64,000 nucleotides of DNA from Micromonospora sp. WMMD882 (lineage in GTDB: Bacteria; Actinomycetota; Actinomycetes; Mycobacteriales; Micromonosporaceae): positions 806,001 to 870,000 of the forward strand of contig NZ_CP114903.1 of NCBI RefSeq assembly GCF_027497255.1. The letters are read 5' to 3'. The translations under genes were made by a program, and so were the position numbers. Positions 18,026-26,500 of the stretch are shown here, one piece after another (position 1 is the stretch's first letter; the number at the start of each line of letters is the position of its first letter). Under the pieces are notes generated by a model that saw only the letters and a list, made by a program, of their open reading frames with translations, searched no databases and was not told the origin of the DNA.

Positions 18026-18853
18026 TCAGGTCGCCGGGGTGCGGGCGGCGTGCCAGTCCCGCAGGAACGCGTCGACCAGCTCGTACGCGCGGGGCCGCAG
18101 GTCGAAGGACTCCTCCTGGCGGCGGCGGGCCATGTGCGCCAGCGCGTCGGCGGCCTCGTTGAGCAGGTGGTTGCGGTGGCCCTTGACGTGCGTGAAGACC
18201 AGGTCCGGGCGGGCGGCGACCTGGGTGGCGAGCCGCAGCAGCGTGGGCTGGGCGCCGAAGCGGCGCTCCCGGAGCCGGTAACCGGCGGGCATCTCGTCGA
18301 CCGCGCCGGCCTGCCAGCGGCGCAGCCACTTCACCGCCTCCAGGTTGTCCACCAGCACGGTCAGCCCGGCCGGCGGATCGTCGTACCCGCTGAGCAGGTA
18401 CTCGACCGCGCGCAGCTCGTCGACGAGGACGCGGGACGGGCCGGTCGGGTCGAGCCGACCGGTGCCCCGGCCGCGCAGTCCGTAGTGACCGTCGGCGACG
18501 ACGTATCCGATGCCACCGACGCGTCCCTTCCAGCTCGCGTCGGTGGCCGCGACGAGTGGCGTGGCCGCGGCGGCGGCCCACCGGGCGACGTGGCCCCGGC
18601 CCCGGCCGGGGTCGTCGCCGGCACGGCGGTGGGCCGGGTGCCCGGCCGCGAGGCGCTCGGCGGCGTCGAGCCGGTCGCCGGCCACGGCCGTCTCGTCGTA
18701 GCGGGCGGCTTCGCACGCCGCCCGGACGTGGTCGGCTACCGGCCGGCAGCCGGCGCAGTCGTTGTCGAGCAGGTACGCGCGCAGGTCGGTGGCCCGTTGG
18801 CGTTGCCCGGCCGGGAAGAGGCGCGCCGCCCGGAGAAACTCGTCCGGACGCAT
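18026..18853 (-). CDS. RNase H-fold protein
   Basis: A 275-residue protein whose C-terminal part is an RNase HI-like domain. The acidic residues occur in order: Asp105 in ATDASWKG, Glu146 in LVDELRAVEYLL, Asp169 in VLVDNLEAVKWL, and an Asp near 245 in NEAADALAHMAR. HVKGHRNHLLNEAADAL matches the His-loop/last Asp region of RNase H. The N-terminal 90 residues are separate and contain DNDCAGCRPVADHV, a Cys-x-x-Cys-type element. The domain cuts RNA in RNA-DNA hybrids, or it may act on another nucleic acid. It is not the housekeeping rnhA, which is shorter and lacks this N-terminal extension. Confidence 0.75.
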   Translation of the reverse strand: MRPDEFLRAARLFPAGQRQRATDLRAYLLDNDCAGCRPVADHVRAACEAARYDETAVAGDRLDAAERLAAGHPAHRRAGDDPGRGRGHVARWAAAAATPLVAATDASWKGRVGGIGYVVADGHYGLRGRGTGRLDPTGPSRVLVDELRAVEYLLSGYDDPPAGLTVLVDNLEAVKWLRRWQAGAVDEMPAGYRLRERRFGAQPTLLRLATQVAARPDLVFTHVKGHRNHLLNEAADALAHMARRRQEESFDLRPRAYELVDAFLRDWHAARTPAT

Positions 18854-18854
18854 G

Positions 18855-19376
18855 TCAGCCGAGCGTCACGTCGACGCCGCCGGAGAACGGCGAGTCGTGC
18901 AGTTCGAGCTTGGTGAGCTTGACGCCCTTGGGGATGTCGAAGACGACCACGCCGGTGACCTGGTTGCCGGGGTTGATGTCGTTGAGGAACGTCTCGGCGT
19001 CCTTGTTGGCGTAGATAGCGGCCCCGTTGTCGGCGGAGAACTCGGTGCCGTCGGCGTCGTACGCCTTCTGGCTGCTGCCGTCGAACATCTGCGCCTCCTT
19101 GCCGATGTTCTTGACGTTGACGGTGACCAGGCAGAACTGGCCCTGCGCCTTGGCCCCGAGCAGGTCGCTGCCGACCTTGGCGACGCCGCACTTCGACGAC
19201 TTGACGGTGAACTCGAACTTGCCGTCGCGGGCCGGCTCACCGATCTTCGCGGTCTTCGCGGGCGCGTCGTCGCCGCCCTGGGCGGCGCTGCCGGCGGTGT
19301 CGTCGGCGCTGCCGGCGCCGCAGCCGAGGGCGACGAGGCCGGTGGTGATCAGGGCGAGGGTGCTGATGCGGCGCAT
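18855..19376 (-). CDS. Lipoprotein with DUF4352 (TeIRG-like) domain
   Basis: A 173-residue lipoprotein. The signal peptide MRRISTLALITTGLVALGC ends in a lipobox with Cys19, so the mature protein should be lipid-anchored outside the membrane. A short acidic linker is followed by an immunoglobulin-like DUF4352 domain: CLVTVNVKNIGKEAQMF, YDADGTEFSADNGAA and FDIPKGVKLTKLELH. The start was chosen at ATG 19376 after GAGGAGA; a farther upstream ATG lacks a site. DUF4352 proteins are common on actinomycete surfaces and their role is generally unknown. Confidence 0.85.
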   Translation of the reverse strand: MRRISTLALITTGLVALGCGAGSADDTAGSAAQGGDDAPAKTAKIGEPARDGKFEFTVKSSKCGVAKVGSDLLGAKAQGQFCLVTVNVKNIGKEAQMFDGSSQKAYDADGTEFSADNGAAIYANKDAETFLNDINPGNQVTGVVVFDIPKGVKLTKLELHDSPFSGGVDVTLG

Positions 19377-19628
19377 GGCGCTCTCCTCTGTGTCCGTCCG
19401 AAGTGGCGGCGTCCATGAGAGCATCAGTCGTGAACGCCGTCAACAAAGATATCGTTTGGCAGCGGACGACACATTGGGGGATGCCGGCTAGTCGGTCCGG
19501 TCGGCCGGCACCCGTCGAACGGGCACTGGCCGTCGCAGCCTCCACGTTGTACGGTCGTGCGTTTGTCAGCCGCCGGACCGACCGTGGGGGCCCGGATTCC
19601 GGGCGGCTGTCATCGTGAGGGGAGCGGG

Positions 19629-20711
19629 ATGACGCTGGGCGCCGTCGGCGGTTTCGAGCGGGTCAGGCCACTGGGCTCGGGCGGCATGGGCGAGGTGTTC
19701 TTCGCGGTGTCGCCGACCGCCGACCCGGTGGCGCTCAAGGTGATCCGGCAGCACCTCGTCGCCGAGCCCACCATCCGGGAACGCTTCGCCACCGAAGTGG
19801 ACAGCCTGCGACTGGTGTACGGCTCCCGGGTGGCCCGCCTGGAGGCCGCCGACCCGTACGGCGACCCGCCCTGGCTGGCCGTGGAGTACGTGCCCGGCGC
19901 GACCCTGCGCCAGCACGTCGACGCGCACGGCCCGCTGCCGTTGCCGCTGGCCGCGATGGTCGGGGCGATGCTCGCCGACGGGCTGGCCAAGGTGCACCAG
20001 GTCGGCCTGCTGCACCGGGACCTGAAACCGCAGAACATCATCCTCGGCCCGGACGGCCCGAAACTCATCGACTTCGGCCTGGCGGTGCTGCTGGACCGCA
20101 ACGACTACCTGACCGAGCCCGGCGCGCTGGTCGGCACCCCCGCCTACATGTCACCCGAGCAGGTCCGGGGCGAACGCGACCTGACCCCGGCGGTGGACAT
20201 CTACGGCCTGGCGGCGACCCTGGTGTTCGCGCTGACCGCGCACGGCCTCTACCCGCCGTCGAACTCGTGGAACCTGCTGCTGCGGATCACCGAGCCGACC
20301 GACCTGCCGGACCTGTCCGGGGTGCCCGCCGAGCTGACGCAGGTGCTCGGCGCGATGCTCGCCCACGACCCGGAGGCCCGGCCCGGTCTGGCCGACGTGC
20401 GCGCCCGACTGCTGACGGTCGCCACGGCCAGCAGCGGGTTGAGCGTCCCCGACCTGCGCCGGGAGGTCGCGTCCCGCACCTACGACGCCGACTCCGCGCT
20501 GCCCGTCCCACCGGACCGGCAGGACCCGCGCGTCGACCCGGAGGGCGGCGGCCCGACCGACGTCCCGGAGCCGCCACCGGCCCCGGACACCCCCGACGAG
20601 CCCGGCGCCCCGCCGGCCGCCCCCGGGCGACCCGACGTGACCTGGCTGGTCGACCGGATCCGCCACCGGTACGCCCGCCGCGCCACCCTCCTCCAGGAAG
20701 GCCCCCGATGA
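19629..20711 (+). CDS. Soluble serine/threonine protein kinase, first gene of a defence-like operon
   Basis: A 360-residue Hanks-type kinase: glycine loop LGSGGMGEVFFAV, VALKVI lysine, catalytic loop HRDLKPQNI, IDFGLA (Asp-Phe-Gly) and GTPAYMSPEQ. It has no transmembrane helix or PASTA domain. The C-terminus after about residue 290 is a Pro/Asp-rich linker and a short basic helix. The stop overlaps the next ATG (ATGA), and that gene overlaps the methyltransferase the same way, so kinase, SNF2 helicase and methylase are made together. In phage-growth-limitation and some BREX systems a kinase accompanies an adenine methylase, which makes a defence role more likely than housekeeping signalling. 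Confidence 0.88.
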   Translation: MTLGAVGGFERVRPLGSGGMGEVFFAVSPTADPVALKVIRQHLVAEPTIRERFATEVDSLRLVYGSRVARLEAADPYGDPPWLAVEYVPGATLRQHVDAHGPLPLPLAAMVGAMLADGLAKVHQVGLLHRDLKPQNIILGPDGPKLIDFGLAVLLDRNDYLTEPGALVGTPAYMSPEQVRGERDLTPAVDIYGLAATLVFALTAHGLYPPSNSWNLLLRITEPTDLPDLSGVPAELTQVLGAMLAHDPEARPGLADVRARLLTVATASSGLSVPDLRREVASRTYDADSALPVPPDRQDPRVDPEGGGPTDVPEPPPAPDTPDEPGAPPAAPGRPDVTWLVDRIRHRYARRATLLQEGPR

Positions 20712-23506
20712 GCAGCCAGGACGTCACCTTCGCCCCGGGCTCCCGGGTCCTCGTCCGGGACGAGGAGTGGCTGGTGCGCGGCGTGCGGACCGGCACCGCC
20801 GACGGCACCATGATCAAGGCGGTCGGCGTGTCGGAGTTCGTGCAGGACGTCGAGGCGACCTTCTTCACCGCCCTGGAGCCCGTCCAGGCGATGCGCCCGG
20901 AGGACACCGTCCTGGTCCGGGACACGTCGTCGCGGTTCCGGCAGAGCCGGCTGTTCCTGGAGGCGGCGCTGCGCCGTACGCCGCTGCCGCGTACCGAACG
21001 CGGCCTGGCCCTGGCCGACCGGTTCCTGCTCGACCCGCTCAGCTACCAGCAGCGCCCGGTGGAGCTGGCGCTGGCCGGGCTGCGACCCCGGATCCTGCTG
21101 GCCGACGTGGTCGGGCTGGGCAAGACCCTGGAGATCGGGCTGATCCTCGCCGAGCTGATCCGCCGGGGCCGGGGCGACCGCATCCTGGTCGTCTCGCCGC
21201 AGCAGGTGCTGGAGCAGTTCCAGCGGGAGCTGTGGACCCGCTTCGCGATTCCGCTGGTGCGACTGGACTCCACCGGCATCCAACGCATCCAGCAGGAGAT
21301 CCCGGCCGGACGGAACCCGTTCACGTACTTCAAACGGGCCATCATCTCGGTCGACACGCTCAAGGACGCCGGCCAGTTCGGTCACCACCTGGACGCCACC
21401 ACCTGGGACGCGGTGGTCGTCGACGAGTCGCACAACCTGATCAACAAGGGCACCCAGCGGCACGAGCTGGCCCGCCGGCTCGCCGCGAAGACCGACGCGC
21501 TGCTGCTGGCCAGCGCCACCCCGCACAACGGCGACCAGGAGTCCTTCGCGCAGCTCATCTCCCTGCTCGACCCGGCGGCCATCGCCAACGAGAAGGACTA
21601 CCAGGCCAGCGACATCGCCCACCTCTACCTGCGCCGCACCAAGATCAGCCCCGAGGTACGCGACCAGATCGGCGACCGCTGGGCCGACCGGGGCCCGTCC
21701 CTGGCCATCACCTGCCCGGCCAGCCCGGTCGAGGAGCAGATCTTCGACGAGCTGACCGACGTGTGGCTCGCCGGGAAGTGGAGCGACGAGGCGGTCACCG
21801 GCCAGCACCGGCTGTTCCCGTACACGTTGCTGAAGTCGTTCCTGTCCTCGCACCGGGCGCTGTACGAGACGGTGACCAACCGGCGACGCCGGGCCACCGG
21901 CACGGAGGCGGCGGCGCTGGACCGGCTCGCCGCGCTGACCGCCGCGCTGACCGACGACGACGCCAGCAAGCTCCGCGCCCTGGTCAGCGAGCTGAAGACG
22001 ATCGGCGTCGGCCGGGGCAGCGACGTACGGGCGGTGGTCTTCTCCGAGCGGGTACCCACCGTGAAGTGGCTCGCCGGGACGGTGCGTGCCCTGCTCGGCC
22101 TCCCGCCCGGCGCGGTACGGGCGCTGCACGGCGGCGTCGCCGACTCCGACGAGCAGCGCATCCTCCAGGAGTTCGAGCTGGCCGGCAGCGAGGTGCGGCT
22201 GCTGTTCACCGGCGACGTCGCCTCCGAGGGCGTCAACCTGCACCAGCAGTGCCACCACCTGGTCCACTACGACATCCCGTGGAGCCTGATCCGCATCGAG
22301 CAGCGCAACGGCCGGATCGACCGCTACGGCCAACGCCACCGGCCGCAGTTCCGCGCGCTGCTCCTCACCTCCGCCCGCGCCGACGCCAAGGACGACCAGG
22401 CGATCTCCAAGCGGCTGCTGGACCGGGAGGAGACCGCGCACCGCACCCTTGGCAGCGTCAGCGCCGCCACCGGCGTCTACGACGCGAAAGCCGAGGAGGA
22501 CCGGCTGGTCCGCGACCTGTTCCACGACCGGTCGGTGGACGAGTCCTACGACGCCGCGCACGCCGAGGTCGACGTGATGGCCGACCTGTTCGCCGACGTC
22601 GGCACCGCCCCGGTCACCGCCGACGTGCCCCGCGCCCGGGTGCCGAAACTCTTCGACTCCACCGAGGACTTCGTGCACGCCGCCCTGCGGGAGATCTACG
22701 ACGACCGCCCCGAGGACCACATCGACCTGCGCCGCGAGGACGAGCTGATCACCTTCCTCGCCCCCGACGACCTGGTGCACCGGCTCACCGACCTGCCCCG
22801 CTCCTACCTACGCGCCCACCGCGAGGGCGACCACCTGCGCCTCAAGGTCACCTTCGACCGGGCCCTCGCCCAACGCAAACTCGACCAGGCCCGGCAGCGC
22901 AAGACCCCCACCTGGCCGGAGATCGCCTTCCTCAGCGACGTGCACCCGATGGTCGACTGGCTGGTCGACAAGGTGCTGATCCGGCTCGGCCGGCAGCAGG
23001 CCCCGGTGCTCACCGCCGACGTCACCGCCCCCACCTACCTCGTGCAGGGCGTCTACGCCAACCGGCTCGGCCAGCCGACCGTGGTGCAGTGGATGGCCGT
23101 CACCGGCCTGCCCGACGCCCCCGAGATCCGCCCGATGGACGACGCGCTGCGCGCGGCCGGCGTCGGCCCGACCATGGTCAACCGCGCCGGGCACGTCGAC
23201 CTGGAACCGCTGACCCGGCTGCTGCCACAGGCCGTCGACGCCGCCCGCGCGCACCTGGCCGGCAAACGCGCCGAGTGGGCCGACGCGAACGCCGAGCCGC
23301 TGCGCCGCCACCGGCAGCAGCTCGACCACTTCCAGCAGGCCAGCCTCCTCGACGAGCTGCCCGCCGCGCACCGCGAGAAACGCCGCCGACGGGTCCGCGC
23401 CACCGTCGCCGAACAACACGACCTGCTCGACCGCCTGGAAACCGACGGCGACCCGCTGCTGCGGGTGCTCGCCGTCCTCGTCCCGTCCCCGGAGTCCGCC
23501 GCATGA
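20708..23506 (+). CDS. SNF2-family helicase (DrmD-like)
   Basis: A 932-residue SF2 ATPase of the SNF2/RapA type. Walker A is ADVVGLGKTLEIG (about 131-144), the Walker B-like box is VVVDESHNL (about 237), motif III LLLASATPHNG (about 266), and motifs V-VI run from TGDVASEGVNLHQ to IEQRNGRIDRYGQ (about 500-540). The C-terminal 350 residues have no domain I can name. DISARM class 1 pairs a SNF2 helicase (DrmD) with an N6-adenine methylase, and BREX has similar helicases. The overlap with the methylase gene here fits that type of module. It presumably translocates on invading DNA. Confidence 0.85.
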   Translation: MSSQDVTFAPGSRVLVRDEEWLVRGVRTGTADGTMIKAVGVSEFVQDVEATFFTALEPVQAMRPEDTVLVRDTSSRFRQSRLFLEAALRRTPLPRTERGLALADRFLLDPLSYQQRPVELALAGLRPRILLADVVGLGKTLEIGLILAELIRRGRGDRILVVSPQQVLEQFQRELWTRFAIPLVRLDSTGIQRIQQEIPAGRNPFTYFKRAIISVDTLKDAGQFGHHLDATTWDAVVVDESHNLINKGTQRHELARRLAAKTDALLLASATPHNGDQESFAQLISLLDPAAIANEKDYQASDIAHLYLRRTKISPEVRDQIGDRWADRGPSLAITCPASPVEEQIFDELTDVWLAGKWSDEAVTGQHRLFPYTLLKSFLSSHRALYETVTNRRRRATGTEAAALDRLAALTAALTDDDASKLRALVSELKTIGVGRGSDVRAVVFSERVPTVKWLAGTVRALLGLPPGAVRALHGGVADSDEQRILQEFELAGSEVRLLFTGDVASEGVNLHQQCHHLVHYDIPWSLIRIEQRNGRIDRYGQRHRPQFRALLLTSARADAKDDQAISKRLLDREETAHRTLGSVSAATGVYDAKAEEDRLVRDLFHDRSVDESYDAAHAEVDVMADLFADVGTAPVTADVPRARVPKLFDSTEDFVHAALREIYDDRPEDHIDLRREDELITFLAPDDLVHRLTDLPRSYLRAHREGDHLRLKVTFDRALAQRKLDQARQRKTPTWPEIAFLSDVHPMVDWLVDKVLIRLGRQQAPVLTADVTAPTYLVQGVYANRLGQPTVVQWMAVTGLPDAPEIRPMDDALRAAGVGPTMVNRAGHVDLEPLTRLLPQAVDAARAHLAGKRAEWADANAEPLRRHRQQLDHFQQASLLDELPAAHREKRRRRVRATVAEQHDLLDRLETDGDPLLRVLAVLVPSPESAA

Positions 23507-26500
23507 GCCCCGAGTCGCTGACCAACCGCGGCGAGTACCTCTCCGCGCACTACCTCGCCGAGATCCTGCCCACCACCCTCAAGGGCAGCGACCTGGTGAA
23601 ACGCTGGGCCGCGGCGGAAAAGGACGGCGAGCAGACCCCGCGTACCCGGTTGCGGGCCCTGCGCCGCGCCTACTTCGACGCGAAGACCGAGCTGGCCGAC
23701 GAGGCGTTCTTCGACCCGGAACGCCTCCGCAAACTGCACCGCGAGCTGCTGCGCGCCCTCGGCTTCGACCCCGAAACCGAGCCGCCCGCCGAGACCGAGC
23801 CGCACCCCGAGCCGCGCACCGAGACCCGCGCCGAGCCGCGCACCGTCACCGTCGAACGGGCCGGTCAGGAGCACGTCGTCACCGTCGCCTACGCCGAGCT
23901 GGGCGGCGGCCACGGCGGCATCGTCGCGCTGGACTGCGGCTGGGCCGTCGACACCGAGGCCGCCCAGGACCCGGACGACGCCGGCCGACTGCTCACCCCG
24001 GTCACCCTCACCGCCGCCGACAGCATCGACACCGGCGCGAAACTCGCCTCCTGGCTGTTCGCCGCCGACGAGCCGAGACCCCGGTACGTGCTGCTGCTCA
24101 GCGGCGGCGTCGTCACCCTCGCCGACCGGGGCGCCTGGGGCGAGGGCCGCTACCTCGCGGTCAGCCTGGACACCCTCTACGCCCGCAACGACGACCGGGA
24201 GTACGACGTCGTCGCCGCCCTGTTCGGCGCGGACTCGCTGCGCCCGCCCGCCGAGGGCGGCACGGAACCCCTCGCCGAGCTGGTGACCGGCTCCCGCCAG
24301 CACGCCGTCGGCGTCTCCGGCGAGCTCCGCGAGGGGCTGAAGGTCTCCGTCGAGCTCATCGCCAACGAGGTCCTCGACCGGATCCGGCAGGCCGGCTACC
24401 GGCCCGAGCAGGTGATGGCGCTGGACGAGCTGGCCCGCGAGCTGGGCCGGGAGGCGCTGCGCTACCTGTACCGGATCCTGTTCCTGCTCTACGCCGAGGC
24501 CCGCCCGGAGCTGGGCGTCCTGCCCGTCAACGACCGCGAGTACGTCGAGGGCTACAGCCTGGCCCGCCTCGGTGACCTGGTGGCCCGCCGGCTGCCCCCG
24601 TCCGCCGACGGCGGCTTCCACCTGTACGACTCCCTCGACCTGCTGTTCCGCATGGTCAACGAGGGCCACCGGGAACGCGCCGGGGCGACCGTCGACGAGC
24701 ACGCCAGCGAGGGCGAGGGGCTGCGCTTCGAGCCGATGAGATCCGACCTGTTCCTGCCCGAGCGGACCCGGCTCATCGGCCGACTGATGCCCGCCCCGGG
24801 CGACGACGAGGACGACGACGACCCGCCGACCATCGACACCCGCCTGCGCAACAAGGTCCTCTACCAGGTGCTCCGCCGGCTGATGCTGACCAAGGGCGGC
24901 AAGCGCCGCCGGGGCGGCTTCATCTCGTACGCGCAGCTCGGCATCAACCAGCTCGGCGCGGTCTACGAGGGCCTGATGTCGTACACCGGTTTTGTCGCCA
25001 CCGAACCGCTCTACGAGGTCGCGAAGAACGGCGACCCGAAGGACGGCTCGTGGATGATCCCGGCGTCCCGGGCCGACGAGTACGACGACGCGGTCTTCGT
25101 CTACAAGGAGGACCCGTACACCGGGGTGCGCAGCCGGGTCAGCCACGACCCCGGCGCGTTCGTCTGGCGGCTCGCCGGCCGCGACCGGCAGACCAGCGCC
25201 TCCTACTACACCCCGCAGTCACTGACCGAGGTGACCGTCCAACTCGCCCTCAAGTACCGCCTCGACCAGGACGACACGGTCACCCCGGCGCGGGAGCTGC
25301 TGGACTGGACGATCTGCGAGCCGGCGCTGGGCTCCGGCGCGTTCCTCAACGAGGCGATCAACCAGGTCGCCGCCGAGTACCTGCGCCGCCGGCAGAAGGA
25401 GCTGGCCGTCACCCTCGACCCGGAGGACTACCACCTGGAGCTCCAGCGGGTGAAGGCGTACATCGCCCTGCACAACTGCTACGGCGTCGACCTGAACCGC
25501 ACCGCCGTCGAGCTGGCCGAGGTGTCGCTCTGGCTCAACGTCATGCACGCCGGCCTCCAGGCCCCCTGGTTCGGCCTGCACCTGCGACGCGGCAACTCGC
25601 TCATCGGCTGCGGACGCAAGACGTACGACGCGAAACAGCTCACCGACAAGTCCTGGCTGACCACCGCCCCGCAGGAGAAACCCTTCCGGCACGGCGACGT
25701 CGACAGCGGCGCCGTCCACCACTTCCTGCTCCCGGCCGACGGGTGGGGCGCGGTCGCGGGGGAGAAGGAGGCCCGCGAGCTGGCCCCCGCCGAAACCGCC
25801 AAACTCAAAGCCTGGCGTACGGCGATGCGCCGCACCCCCACCGCCAAAGGCAAGAACCCGCAGGTCAGACGGTTGCAGGCGCTGGCCCGTCGGGTCGAGT
25901 TCCTGTGGGGCCTGGTGCAGCAGCGACTCGCCATCTCCGAAGCCGAGATCCGCCGCGACATCCCCGTGTGGGGCGCTGACGATCTGCCCCCGGTCACCGG
26001 GGCGGTGGAGCGGGAGAAGATCCTCGCCGACCTGACCGCGCCCGGCACCCCGTACTGGCGGCTCAAGACCCTGATGGACGTCTGGTGCGCGCTGTGGTTC
26101 TGGCCGCTGGACGCCGTCGGCCTGCTCGACGGCTCCGACCCCGCGTACCCGACCACGCCCGTCGAGGTGTCACAGGTCCGCGACGTGCCGGCGGACGCCG
26201 AGCCGACCGGCTACGAGGTCGCCGACTTCTTCGGCAACGTGCAGACCCACCAGGTCAAACCGTCGACGAAGCCCATCGGCGGCACCCGGCAGATCACCGT
26301 GGCCGAGAAGCTACGCCGGCAGGTGCCCCTGACCAGCCTGGACGACTGGCTCACCTTCGCCGAAGCCCTGATCGGCCGCAAGGACGCCGACGAGGACGAC
26401 GAGCACTTCTACGGCCTGACGTTCACCAGCCTGGACGAGATGAGCGCCTTCGAGCAGAAGCTGGACGGCGTGATCGGCGTCGACGCCCCCTGGACCCTCA

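Noticed and set aside
20767..23502. Upstream extension of the methyltransferase frame through the SNF2 gene
   Set aside because: The extension is an out-of-frame Pro/Arg-rich shadow of the helicase gene. The ATG at 23503 in an ATGA overlap is the natural start.
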